Counted from the first letter of the stretch, positions 8,478 through 17,164 are shown. The stretch is DNA of 64,000 bases from Mucilaginibacter lacusdianchii (GCF_009770985.1 NZ_WSRW01000002.1:1178001-1242000), one strand, 5' to 3'. The notes: a model not told the origin generated them from the letters alone. Made by a program: numbers and translations.

Positions 8478-9095
8478 ATGAACTATGTAATTAAACTTCT
8501 GCTGGCACTCGTAATAGCTAGCGTATTTACCGCCTGTAAAAAGGATAATGATAAAATCAAGATTCAGTCCCATGACCAGAATCAAATGATGGGCATTATG
8601 CACCAGATGATGGCCAAGATGGATACAATGAAGATGACCAAAGATCCGGACAATGATTTTGCGATGATGATGCGCATGCATCACCAGGGTGCAATAGACA
8701 TGGCCAACCTGGAACTCAAAAGCGGTAGTGATGCTACGATGAAACAAATGGCTCAGTCAATTATTACAAGCCAGCAGGCGGAAATCACGCAGTTAACCGC
8801 ATTTTTGAAGTCGCATACGGCGCACTTGAATGATCCTGATTTTGATATGATGATCATGGACAATATGTCCAAATCAGGTAAGCAAGCTGACCTGCAGATT
8901 ATCAACGGAGATATTGACCACGATTTTGCCATCTTGATGATTGGCCACCATCAAAGCGCTGTAGAGAATTCACGGCTGGAATTGCTTCACGGACAGGAGA
9001 CCAGCATGAAAATCATGGCTACCAATATAATTGACGCACAACTGAAAGAAATAGATCAGTTTCAAAACTGGCTTTTAGTGCGAGGCAATAAATAA
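8478..9095 (+). CDS. DUF305 lipoprotein, two-repeat metal-binding protein
   Basis: A 205-residue predicted lipoprotein: the signal ends SVFTAC, with Cys20 as the lipid anchor. Two DUF305 repeats follow, each a helical hairpin with an HH pair: MMRMHHQGAIDMAN in the first and LMIGHHQSAVENSR in the second. The linker is rich in Met (MMGIMHQMMAKMDTMKM). The DUF305 fold is ferritin-like and is often found beside copper oxidases and pumps; direct evidence for its role is limited. It lies 28 bases after the frameshifted paralogue and may cover for it. The protein should sit in the periplasm or on the outer membrane. Confidence 0.8.
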   Translation: MNYVIKLLLALVIASVFTACKKDNDKIKIQSHDQNQMMGIMHQMMAKMDTMKMTKDPDNDFAMMMRMHHQGAIDMANLELKSGSDATMKQMAQSIITSQQAEITQLTAFLKSHTAHLNDPDFDMMIMDNMSKSGKQADLQIINGDIDHDFAILMIGHHQSAVENSRLELLHGQETSMKIMATNIIDAQLKEIDQFQNWLLVRGNK

Positions 9096-9127
9096 TGCAT
9101 TAGATATCTAACTATAATATATCGGTT

Positions 9128-9463
9128 ATGTCACATCAACAATTTCAAACATGCATCGATGCCTGCATAGCATGTGCAGCAGGCTGTAATCACTGTGCTA
9201 CATCCTGTCTTCAGGAAGAAGATGTTAAAATGATGACTCTGTGTATTCAGCTCGATTTAGAATGTGCCGCTATTTGTCGTGCGGCTGCAGAAGTCATGAC
9301 ATTGGGCAGCGGGTATAGCACTCATCTCTGCCGTATTTGTGCTGACGTATGCAAAGCTTGTGCTGATGAATGCGCCAAGCATGACATGGAACACTGTCAA
9401 GCCTGTGCTGAAGCTTGCCGAAAATGCGCTGAAGCTTGTGAGCAAATGGCAACAGCAGTTTAG
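9128..9463 (+). CDS. Four-helix-bundle copper storage protein (Csp-like, DUF326)
   Basis: A 111-residue protein without a signal peptide and with about 19 cysteines, arranged as helical CxxxC and CxxC repeats, for example CIDACIACAAGCNHCATSC, CRICADVCKACADEC and CQACAEACRKCAEAC. This is the pattern of Csp proteins, in which Cys-lined four-helix bundles store many Cu(I) ions. Lack of a signal suggests the cytosolic Csp3 type. It lies between DUF305 genes and behind the outer-membrane barrel gene, 32 bases after the lipoprotein gene, so it is probably co-expressed. It would buffer cytosolic copper while the pumps act. Family assignment is strong; metal load is inferred. Confidence 0.88.
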   Translation: MSHQQFQTCIDACIACAAGCNHCATSCLQEEDVKMMTLCIQLDLECAAICRAAAEVMTLGSGYSTHLCRICADVCKACADECAKHDMEHCQACAEACRKCAEACEQMATAV

Positions 9464-9536
9464 AATAATAAAGCAGTAGCTATAGGGCCAAATTAGTTCT
9501 TATAGCTGCTTTAAATAAATCTTGAATCTAAAAATC

Positions 9537-9995
9537 ATGGAGAATTCAAATTATAAAAAGTTTGGCATTATGCTCGTCATTTCTTTCTTGCTGATGTATG
9601 CCATTATGTTTCTCAACGTGGACGAGGCTGATCATGTATATATTAACATGACCCGATTTTATATGACCATATTGATGATTTGTGCTATGGCTATATTGAT
9701 GGTGGCGATGATGTCAATGATGTATCCGAATAAAAGAAAGAACGCAGTCATCATTACTTCAAGCATCGTAGTATTTGTGCTGGCCTTTTTTGGCGTTCAT
9801 AAGCAGGTGGGCATTGGTGATGTGCAATACATGAAAGGAATGATACCACATCACTCCATCGCCATTATGACGAGTGAAAATGCGCATATTAAAGATGCAC
9901 GTGTAAGAAAGCTGGCAGATGGTATTATCAAAACGCAGAAAAAAGAAATAGCCGAGATGAAGGCTATGATCGACAGTTTGCAGAACAACAGGTAG
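9537..9995 (+). CDS. Membrane-anchored DUF305 protein
   Basis: A 152-residue protein beginning MENSNYKKFGIM. Three hydrophobic segments (about residues 9-27, 40-60 and 70-87), the second very Met-rich, precede one DUF305 repeat with the motif MIPHHSIAIMTSENA and a charged C-terminal helix. Unlike the two DUF305 genes upstream it has only one repeat and is anchored by several membrane helices, so it may present the metal site at the periplasmic face of the inner membrane. A TTG 15 bases upstream is in frame, but the ATG at 9537 is the likelier start. It closes the group of copper-binding proteins before the unrelated nuclease-like gene. Confidence 0.8.
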   Translation: MENSNYKKFGIMLVISFLLMYAIMFLNVDEADHVYINMTRFYMTILMICAMAILMVAMMSMMYPNKRKNAVIITSSIVVFVLAFFGVHKQVGIGDVQYMKGMIPHHSIAIMTSENAHIKDARVRKLADGIIKTQKKEIAEMKAMIDSLQNNR

Positions 9996-10085
9996 GCCAA
10001 AAGCTTACCTGTTTCCTTGTGAAATCCGCTCAGATTAGTCTGTATAATAGGTATAATTCCCGTATTTTAGCTTACTAATTAAAGT

Positions 10086-11336
10086 ATGAGCGAGCATTTA
10101 CTATCTATTATTCATCAGTATAAGAACGATAAAGAATCGGTTTACAATACCTGGTTTATCAATAATGAGGAACGGCTGAAAGCTTTTCGTTCTATAAGGC
10201 GTGGGGTCCAACAGGTTATTGAGGACATTAAAAATAAAAAGTTCGCCAATGACTTTAAAGGCACTTCACTTGAATTCGTGTTAACGTGCATTACTGAGCA
10301 AAAGCAGGTGTTTGAAGGCGCATCTCATCCTTTTTACTGGAAACCAAAATTACGCATCCCTGATATTTACGAGAATCAGGATAATAAGGTCGCATTTGGT
10401 CAATTTTTAGAAAACTGTCTGAATGCAAAAAATGAAGAGCAATTGATTCGCGAGATCATGCACTTGGACTCGTTGAAAATCAAAGGCCTCGGCCCAGCCA
10501 TGGCCAGCATCCTTTACTTTTTGCATCCCACCTTGATTCCTCCTTTTAATACAGCGATCATAAACGGATTTAACTACCTTTTCAAAGACAAAAAAAAGCT
10601 GGGCAGCTGGAGCGAATACCTCAAAATCAGAGAGGTAATTATGGATATGAACCGTAAACATTGCAATGAGCTTTCTTTGGATACAGGTGCATTTGCAGGC
10701 TTGCTGTTTGAAATTGGCATGCAAAAGCTCCTGTTGGGCAAGGATGAATATTTATCTGAGATAGAACGAAACCGGCTCGAGAAACTGATCGAGAAGCGCC
10801 ATAAAGAAAAAAGCAAAGAAACCGAAGATGAGCATTTGCATAATGAGATGCAATATCATCTCCTGAAGATCGGGCAGGCACTGGGCTACGATGTGATTGC
10901 TGCTTCTAATGACCGCTCAAAATCATGGAACGGCCATAAGTTCTCCTTTATTTCATTACAAGAGTTCCCAAACCTTAAGCTGGATAAGGAAGTGCTAAAT
11001 ACCATTAAATTGATTGACGTGCTTTGGTTCGAAAAAGGCACATCAAAAGTCATAGCAGCTTTTGAAGTGGAAAAGAGCACTAGTATTTATTCCGGCATTC
11101 TGCGGCTATCGGATCTGAGTTTTAGTGTGGCGAATTCGGAAGAAGTTTTTTATCTGGTTGTTCCGGATAATCGGGAGAAAGATGTGGTCATGCAGCTTTC
11201 TCGTCCCTCGATTAAAAGGGCTAATGTCCAAATGAAATATATTTGCTTCTCTGAGCTACGGCAGCATTGTGACGCTTTGTGCAAATTTGGCGATGACCAT
11301 TCAATTATGAAGAAGATAGCTCGTGAGGTGGTCTAG
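10086..11336 (+). CDS. Predicted PD-(D/E)xK-type nuclease, orphan, possible defence gene
   Basis: A 416-residue cytosolic protein that does not match the metal genes around it. The N-terminal part contains KIKGLGPAMASILYFLHP, which looks like a helix-hairpin-helix DNA-binding turn (about residues 133-150). The C-terminal part has a restriction-enzyme-like core: D311 in IDVLWF, then FEVEKST with E327, E329 and K330. The D-x15-ExE spacing resembles BamHI-type sites. A charged coiled segment (about 215-260) joins the two. No methyltransferase or second restriction subunit is nearby. I cannot name it; a stand-alone nuclease with a defence or element-maintenance role is inferred. Confidence 0.6.
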   Translation: MSEHLLSIIHQYKNDKESVYNTWFINNEERLKAFRSIRRGVQQVIEDIKNKKFANDFKGTSLEFVLTCITEQKQVFEGASHPFYWKPKLRIPDIYENQDNKVAFGQFLENCLNAKNEEQLIREIMHLDSLKIKGLGPAMASILYFLHPTLIPPFNTAIINGFNYLFKDKKKLGSWSEYLKIREVIMDMNRKHCNELSLDTGAFAGLLFEIGMQKLLLGKDEYLSEIERNRLEKLIEKRHKEKSKETEDEHLHNEMQYHLLKIGQALGYDVIAASNDRSKSWNGHKFSFISLQEFPNLKLDKEVLNTIKLIDVLWFEKGTSKVIAAFEVEKSTSIYSGILRLSDLSFSVANSEEVFYLVVPDNREKDVVMQLSRPSIKRANVQMKYICFSELRQHCDALCKFGDDHSIMKKIAREVV

Positions 11337-11542
11337 ACTATACTGGGCAAATTTTTTTAAGAACTGTATAGCATCTTGATTTTCCGTCCGTAAGAAGCTT
11401 TCCAGCTATGTGTACATCAGCATCTAAAAAGGAATGTTGTTATCACTTCAATTTTCAGGCGAACTGAGATATAGAAGTAACTAAAAAACGGTAAAATATA
11501 AAAAGAAGCGAAAATTATATAAGCTGCTCTCCGTTATATTTA

Positions 11543-11551
11543 TAACATTTG
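11543..11551 (+). promoter_or_regulatory. Possible -7 element immediately before the small ORF at 11556
   Basis: TAACATTTG resembles TAnnTTTG with one extra spacer base and ends four bases before the GTG start. If used, the transcript would have almost no 5' leader. TAACATTTC occurs at 5155-5163 upstream of the small ORF at 5179. No -33 box is obvious. Confidence 0.3.
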
Positions 11552-11555
11552 TACT

Positions 11556-11957
11556 GTGATTAAAAAGCTGCTCATAACCTTTTTAGCCGTGTTGTACCTG
11601 GGAGTTTCTTCCGGTGCTACATTGCATTATCAGTACTGCATGGGCAGACTGATCAAGGTTACGCTATGGCACGGTGATAGTAAGAAATGCCGCACCTGCG
11701 GAATGGAGCGTCAGGCTAAGCTTACTAAAAAATGCTGCACCGATAAGCATCAGCAGCTAAAATCTGAGAAAAGCAGTTCAATCTCCCATAGCCAGCTTTC
11801 CTTAGGAACAAGTGCGGTCATCCTTCCATCTGTTCCGTTTTTCGGCGTAGTTTCATCCCCTTTTGTGCCACTAATGGTTCAATATCCAGTAAGCCAGGCA
11901 CCTCCTTTGAGCCTGGGTGTGGCTGTATTCCTGCGTAATTGCATTTTCCGTATCTGA
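11556..11957 (+). CDS. HYC_CC_PP-like small exported Cys-rich protein
   Basis: A 133-residue protein with a signal-like N-terminus. The motifs run in order: QYCMG near residue 26 (HYC in most members), CRTCGM, KKCC, and near the C-terminus QAPPLSLGVAVFLRNCIFRI with a Pro-Pro pair. These match the Bacteroidota family that I know as HYC_CC_PP, usually found beside copper genes and of unproven function. The start is a GTG. It precedes a DUF3347 gene by 127 bases; that interval contains a strong 8-bp hairpin (11970-11987). It is one of four small Cys-rich Pro-Pro proteins placed just before metal genes here, and either metal binding in the periplasm or a regulatory upstream reading frame is possible. 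Confidence 0.75.
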   Translation: MIKKLLITFLAVLYLGVSSGATLHYQYCMGRLIKVTLWHGDSKKCRTCGMERQAKLTKKCCTDKHQQLKSEKSSSISHSQLSLGTSAVILPSVPFFGVVSSPFVPLMVQYPVSQAPPLSLGVAVFLRNCIFRI

Positions 11958-11969
11958 TCTTACTCTGAT

Positions 11970-11987
11970 TTCTTCAGCTCTGAAGAA
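11970..11987 (+). promoter_or_regulatory. Hairpin between the small Cys-rich ORF and the DUF3347 gene
   Basis: TTCTTCAG (11970-11977) and CTGAAGAA (11980-11987) are perfect complements with a very tight loop, and start 12 bases after the small ORF stop. There is no T tract, so a terminator is unlikely. It may be part of a leader structure controlling the DUF3347 and oxidase genes. Confidence 0.35.
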
Positions 11988-12084
11988 TGTGGTAACCTTT
12001 TGGTTTCCCCTTAATACGCAACTTCTTTACTCTATAGTTCTCTGCTTAGACAGAACTCATAATTACTTATAACTATTTAAAATC

Positions 12085-12567
12085 ATGAAAAAGATTCAAA
12101 TTCTCGTATGCGCCGTAATTGCGCTATTATCATTCTCTCAAGTTAAAGCACAAACTGCCCCTTCAAAGGATGCTATTCTTTCTGCCTATTACGGGGTGAA
12201 GAATGCGCTTATCACCAGTAACGCCGCCACTACCAACGCCAAGGCCAAAGAATTCCAAACCGCAGTAAACGCGGTTCCGGCTGATCAATTGACTGAGGAG
12301 CAAAAAGATAAATTATTGTTTGATGCCCGTCATATAGGGGAAAGCAATGATATCGCTCATCAGCGGGAACATTTTGCAAACCTGTCGCAAAACCTGTATG
12401 CACTGGTAAAAGCAGGTAAGTTTAATTCCTCGCCGATCTATCGTGATTACTGCCCAATGAAAAAATCTTATTGGTTGAGCGAATCAGCAGCTATTAAAAA
12501 TCCTTATTACGGAAATCAAATGTTAACCTGTGGCGAGGTAAAAGAAACTTTACCAGCAGCGAAATAA
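12085..12567 (+). CDS. DUF3347 periplasmic copper-binding protein
   Basis: A 160-residue exported protein with a signal peptide ending near VKAQ (residue 23). The mature part is helical, and the C-terminal segment reads YCPMKKSYWLSESAAIKNPYYG followed by MLTCGEV, the metal-binding signature also found at the end of some CusB-type adaptors. The Cys and Met residues of YCPM and MLTCG are likely Cu(I) ligands. It precedes the multicopper oxidase by 41 bases and probably shares its transcript, so it may pass copper to the oxidase or hold it in the periplasm. Confidence 0.85.
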   Translation: MKKIQILVCAVIALLSFSQVKAQTAPSKDAILSAYYGVKNALITSNAATTNAKAKEFQTAVNAVPADQLTEEQKDKLLFDARHIGESNDIAHQREHFANLSQNLYALVKAGKFNSSPIYRDYCPMKKSYWLSESAAIKNPYYGNQMLTCGEVKETLPAAK

Positions 12568-12608
12568 ATATATGGGCCGGAGCGCTAGCTTCGGCCTATC
12601 ACTGTAGG

Positions 12609-14801
12609 ATGAAGAAGTTAATTTTATTTATTGTTCCTTTTCTGCTTTTTAAAGTAGCCATTGCCCAGCACCCTATGATGACTATGGGCGCTACCAACAA
12701 GAGCAAACATCTTCCGCTTTATACTAAGGTTGGGAATCGGGAGATTTATCATCTGTACATTAATGATACCACTGTAAATTATACCGGTAAGAAAACAACT
12801 GGGATGGCTATTAACGGCAGTATTCCTGCGCCAACACTAAATTTTACCGAGGGTGATACTGCTGAAATATATGTCCACAATGAAATGATGATGGAAACAT
12901 CCATTCACTGGCACGGGTTAATTCTGCCTAACCGTTACGATGGAGTTTCCTACTTAACCACGTCCCCCATAGAAGCGGGACAAACCCATTTATTCAAGTT
13001 TCCTCTGGTGCAGCATGGCACCTACTGGTATCATTCCCATACCATGACCCAGGAGCAAAGCGGGTTATATGGTGCTTTTATCATTCATGAGCGCCAGCCT
13101 TCTCCTATGAAGGAATATACGTTGGTGCTGAGTGACTGGACCAATGAGAATCCTGAGCAGGTGCAGCGCCGGTTGCACAATGCATCTGATTGGTACGCAA
13201 TCAGAAAAGGCAGTACCCAGAATTACTTGCAGGCCATTCAAACCGGCCATTTGAAAACAAAGCTGACCAACGAATGGAAAAGGATGACGGCCATGGATGT
13301 GAGCGATGTTTATTACGACCGCTTCTTCAGCAATGGTAAACCAGAAAATGCAGCACCTCAATTCAAGGCGGGCGATCAGGTAAGGCTGAGGGTAATCAAT
13401 GGCAGTTCGTCCACTTATTTCTGGCTGGGCTGGGCAGGCGGTAAGCTGAAAGTTGTAGCTAATGACGGGGAGGATGTGCAGCCGGTGGATGTAGACCGTA
13501 TGATAGTTGGTGTGGCGGAAACATATGATGTGGTGGTGACTATTCCTGCCGATGGTAGCTATGAATTCCTGGCCACCCCGGAAGATCGGACGAAATACAC
13601 TTCACTTTGGTTAGGCGACGGCCAAAAACATCCGGCAAAGAAACTACCAAAACTAACCTATTTCGACGGCATGAAAATGATGAATGACATGATGGACATG
13701 CAGGGAAATATGAAAGAGATGAAGGGCATGGTAATGACTAACCAGGTCATGGATATGAATACCGTGATGTACCAGGAGCTCTCAGAAGGTGAATCTCCTG
13801 TTACTCTTAATTACGGTATGCTGAAAGCTATTCACCCGACAACCCTGCCCACTGGTCCAACCAAGGTCCTCAATTTCGAACTAACGGGAAACATGAATCG
13901 CTATGTCTGGTCGATCAACAATAAAACAGTCTCGGAAACAGACAAAATATTGATCAAACAGGGCGAGAACGTTCGCATCATTCTCTACAATAACACCATG
14001 ATGCGCCACCCCATGCACCTGCACGGACACTTTTTTCGTGTGCTAAACGGACAGGGTGAATACTCGCCTTTGAAAAATACCTTGGACATTATGCCGATGG
14101 AGCGGGATACCATCGAGTTTCGCGCAACGGAAAGCGGGGACTGGTTCTTTCACTGCCATATTCTTTACCACATGATGAGCGGTATGGGACGCATATTCAG
14201 CTACGAGAATTCTCCGGCCAACCCCGAGGTACCCGACCCAGTTGCAGGGTTCAAAAAGGTAGCTGCTGACGACCGCAAGTTTTATGCGTCCGCAAAATTA
14301 GGACTGGAAACTAACGGCAGTGATGGCAACGCTGTGTTAGCTAATACCCGCTGGAAGTTTTCTACCATGTGGCACCTCGGAATAAACGATACAAAAGGCT
14401 ACGAAAGTGAAACGATGTTCGGACGTTACTTTGGCCGTATGCAATGGCTCTATGCCTACGCTGGGTTCGATTACCATTATAAAAAGACGGACGAGCAGGA
14501 GAAAAACCTATTCGGGCAGATCAGTAATAAAAATAATCGTCATACGGTTGTCGCTGGTCTGGCCTACACGTTGCCCATGCTATTTGTGGCTGATGCCCGT
14601 ATAGACGGTAATGGCAAATTAAGATTTCAGCTAGGCCGTGACGACATTGCTCTGACAAGCCGTTTAAGGTTCTCTATCGTGGGAAATACAGATAAAGAAT
14701 ATAGTATAGGGCTTAGGTATATTGTGAATAAGAATTTTTCCGTGTCCAGCCATTACGACAGTGATATGGGACTAGGGGCGGGTTTAACACTGACCTATTA
14801 A
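12609..14801 (+). CDS. Multicopper oxidase fused to a CopB-like outer-membrane beta-barrel
   Basis: A 730-residue exported protein, with a signal peptide to about residue 19. Three cupredoxin domains carry all copper motifs: HWHG (100-103), HSH (142-144), HPMHLHGH (467-474) and HCHILYHMMSGM (515-526) with the type 1 Met. A Met-rich insertion (about 355-395, repeated MMDM and MKEM) is typical of cuprous oxidases. After the third domain, residues about 565-730 no longer look like cupredoxin; aromatic/glycine strands such as RLRFSIVGNTDKEYSIGLRY, and a final LGAGLTLTY, resemble the C-terminal barrel of CopB/PcoB. So Cu(I) oxidation and an outer-membrane anchor appear joined in one chain, where other bacteria use separate CopA and CopB proteins. 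Confidence 0.85.
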   Translation: MKKLILFIVPFLLFKVAIAQHPMMTMGATNKSKHLPLYTKVGNREIYHLYINDTTVNYTGKKTTGMAINGSIPAPTLNFTEGDTAEIYVHNEMMMETSIHWHGLILPNRYDGVSYLTTSPIEAGQTHLFKFPLVQHGTYWYHSHTMTQEQSGLYGAFIIHERQPSPMKEYTLVLSDWTNENPEQVQRRLHNASDWYAIRKGSTQNYLQAIQTGHLKTKLTNEWKRMTAMDVSDVYYDRFFSNGKPENAAPQFKAGDQVRLRVINGSSSTYFWLGWAGGKLKVVANDGEDVQPVDVDRMIVGVAETYDVVVTIPADGSYEFLATPEDRTKYTSLWLGDGQKHPAKKLPKLTYFDGMKMMNDMMDMQGNMKEMKGMVMTNQVMDMNTVMYQELSEGESPVTLNYGMLKAIHPTTLPTGPTKVLNFELTGNMNRYVWSINNKTVSETDKILIKQGENVRIILYNNTMMRHPMHLHGHFFRVLNGQGEYSPLKNTLDIMPMERDTIEFRATESGDWFFHCHILYHMMSGMGRIFSYENSPANPEVPDPVAGFKKVAADDRKFYASAKLGLETNGSDGNAVLANTRWKFSTMWHLGINDTKGYESETMFGRYFGRMQWLYAYAGFDYHYKKTDEQEKNLFGQISNKNNRHTVVAGLAYTLPMLFVADARIDGNGKLRFQLGRDDIALTSRLRFSIVGNTDKEYSIGLRYIVNKNFSVSSHYDSDMGLGAGLTLTY

Positions 14802-14849
14802 ACAACGTCTGTAATGAACAAAAATATCTAACAGGTAAAACCGACAACT

Positions 14850-16919
14850 ATGGAACATCAGCATCATCGGCACGAAATGCCGGAAATGAAAGGGCATGAG
14901 CACATGAATCATATGGAAGCGAATGAACGCAGTCTGCATGGTGGTATAGATCATCAGCACATGGGTCATAGCGGCCATAATCATGAAGGGATGATCGCTG
15001 ATTTCCGAAAGCGTTTTTATGTAGTATTGGTAATAACGGTGCCCGTTTTGATTTTATCCCGGATGATACAACAATGGCTGCACTTGCAAATTAACTTTCC
15101 AGGGAGCCAGTATGTCCTTTTTGCACTGTCAACAGTGGTGTTTCTTTATGGGGGCTGGCCGTTTCTAACGGGCTGGCTTTCCGAGATGAAGTCCAAAAAC
15201 CCGGGTATGATGACCCTGATCGGTTTTGCTATTACCGTCGCCTATGGTTATAGTACGGCAACTGTTTTTGGATTAAAAGGCATGGACTTCTTTTGGGAAT
15301 TGGATACGCTCATCCTGATCATGCTGCTGGGGCATTGGATTGAAATGAAGTCCGTTGCCGGAGCCTCGCGGGAGCTGGAGTTGCTGGTTCAATTGATGCC
15401 TTCAACGGCACACCTGCTTAAGGGTGATTCGACAGAAGATGTGAAAACGGACACCCTGAAAGAAAATGACCTCATACTTGTGAAGCCTGGTGAAAAGATA
15501 GCGGCGGATGGACTCGTTGAAGATGGTGACAGCTACTTGAACGAGTCGATGCTGACGGGAGAGTCTACCCCCGTTCAAAAAATCAAGGGAGAAAAAGTGA
15601 TTGCCGGTTCCGTGAATGGAAACGGCTCACTGAAAGTCCGCGTAACGCACAGCGGAAAGAATTCCTATCTTTTTCAAGTGGTTGATTTAGTTCAAAATGC
15701 GCAGAATGCAAAATCAAACACACAATTGTTAGCTGATCTGGCTGCATGTTGGTTAACGATAATTGCCCTTTTTGCGGGTATTACAACCTTTGTGGTGTGG
15801 ATAAGCTTGGGCCGGGACCTTGCTTTTGCAATGGAAAGAATGGTAACTGTTATTGTTATCTGCTGTCCTCACGCCCTTGGTCTTGCGGTTCCGCTGGTGG
15901 TCGCCAAATCAACTTCTTTATCTGCCAAGCACGGGCTTTTGATCAAAAACAGGACTGCTTTTGAAAACTCGCGGAAGATTACCGCTGTTGTTTTCGATAA
16001 GACAGGAACCCTGACTAAAGGAAAGTTTGAAGTATCACGGTTAATAACTATTGGTGAAGGTGTCTCGGATGAAGATGAACTGATCCGCCTGGCCGGAGCT
16101 TTAGAATCTAATTCAGAACACCCCATTGCAACCGGTATTCTTAGCGAAGTAAAGAAAAGAAAGTTGACATTGCCAGTTGCAGAAAATTTTAAAGCAATTA
16201 CCGGTAAAGGTGTAGAGGCTATTGTGGAACAAAAGAACGTTAAGGTGGTTAGTCTAGGCTATCTTAAAGAAAATGATTTGCAACAACCCGAAAATTTTGA
16301 AGTAGCCGGTAATGAAACCATTGTTTTTGTATTGCTCAATAACCGGTTGGCTGGCTTTGTTGCCCTCGCCGATGCGATCAGACCCGAATCAGCGAACGCC
16401 ATATCCACATTACACGAAAATAGTATTAAGTCAATCTTACTGACCGGGGATAATAAGCAGGTGGCCGAAAGTGTAAGTACGCAGTTAAAGATGGATGGAT
16501 TTTTTGCCGAGGTGTTACCGCACGAGAAGCTGGAAAAGGTCAAGGAGCTGCAGCAAAATGGCGAGTTTGTCGCTATGACCGGTGATGGTGTCAATGATGC
16601 ACCCGCTTTGGCTCAAGCGGATATCGGCATTGCAGTAGGATCAGGCAGCGATATTGCGGCCGAAACTGCCGGAATAGTCCTGGTTAACAGCAATCCTAAA
16701 GATATCGTTAGTTTAATCCTGTTTGGTAAAGCTACCTATCGCAAAATGATTCAGAATCTTGCCTGGGCAACAGGCTATAACGTGGTTACGCTCCCCCTTG
16801 CAGCAGGTGTACTGTATAATTACGGCATCTTGTTGAATCCGGCAGCCGGGGCAGTATTAATGACCGTTAGCACGGTTGTTGTAGCTGTAAATGCAGGATT
16901 ATTAAAAGTAAGAACATAA
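14850..16919 (+). CDS. copB: P1B-3-type (CPH) heavy-metal ATPase, CopB family
   Basis: A 689-residue membrane pump. Residues 1-50 are rich in His and Met, a metal-binding tail in place of an HMA domain. The transmembrane triad is Cys339-Pro340-His341 in CCPHALGLAVP, the mark of P1B-3 ATPases (Cu(II)/Cu(I)/Ag). The phosphorylated Asp is D383 in DKTGTLT, the HP pair lies in NSEHPIATG and the hinge is GDGVNDAPALAQ. It differs from the CPC-type CopA at 2581, so the block carries two ATPases of different class and probably different affinity or substrate oxidation state. It starts 48 bases after the oxidase-barrel gene and is followed 14 bases later by a small unknown gene. Confidence 0.93.
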   Translation: MEHQHHRHEMPEMKGHEHMNHMEANERSLHGGIDHQHMGHSGHNHEGMIADFRKRFYVVLVITVPVLILSRMIQQWLHLQINFPGSQYVLFALSTVVFLYGGWPFLTGWLSEMKSKNPGMMTLIGFAITVAYGYSTATVFGLKGMDFFWELDTLILIMLLGHWIEMKSVAGASRELELLVQLMPSTAHLLKGDSTEDVKTDTLKENDLILVKPGEKIAADGLVEDGDSYLNESMLTGESTPVQKIKGEKVIAGSVNGNGSLKVRVTHSGKNSYLFQVVDLVQNAQNAKSNTQLLADLAACWLTIIALFAGITTFVVWISLGRDLAFAMERMVTVIVICCPHALGLAVPLVVAKSTSLSAKHGLLIKNRTAFENSRKITAVVFDKTGTLTKGKFEVSRLITIGEGVSDEDELIRLAGALESNSEHPIATGILSEVKKRKLTLPVAENFKAITGKGVEAIVEQKNVKVVSLGYLKENDLQQPENFEVAGNETIVFVLLNNRLAGFVALADAIRPESANAISTLHENSIKSILLTGDNKQVAESVSTQLKMDGFFAEVLPHEKLEKVKELQQNGEFVAMTGDGVNDAPALAQADIGIAVGSGSDIAAETAGIVLVNSNPKDIVSLILFGKATYRKMIQNLAWATGYNVVTLPLAAGVLYNYGILLNPAAGAVLMTVSTVVVAVNAGLLKVRT

Positions 16920-16933
16920 AGCAAAGGTTTATT

Positions 16934-17164
16934 ATGGATACTCATGGAAGCTTCAAGATCAATGTTAGTTTTGACGATCATTCTAATACTGAAGAAATTT
17001 TAATTAAACATACTGATGAAACTTTTTCGTTTTTTAGAAACGGACAGCAAATCTCTATCATTAACAATGGCGATAATTCCTGGAGCCTTATAGAAGGGGA
17101 TTTGGACCAATTAGTGGTCAACTTGATCGGCACTGAAATTGAAAAACACTACAGAAAATTGTAA
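16934..17164 (+). CDS. Small hypothetical protein downstream of the CPH-type ATPase
   Basis: A 76-residue acidic cytosolic protein with no signal peptide, no cysteines and no membrane segment, apparently alternating strands and ending in a charged helix (IGTEIEKHYRKL). I do not recognise it. It begins 14 bases after the ATPase gene and would be on the same transcript; its position at the end of the copper block suggests an accessory role, but nothing in the sequence shows one. Length and spacing support a real gene over a chance frame. Confidence 0.6.
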   Translation: MDTHGSFKINVSFDDHSNTEEILIKHTDETFSFFRNGQQISIINNGDNSWSLIEGDLDQLVVNLIGTEIEKHYRKL

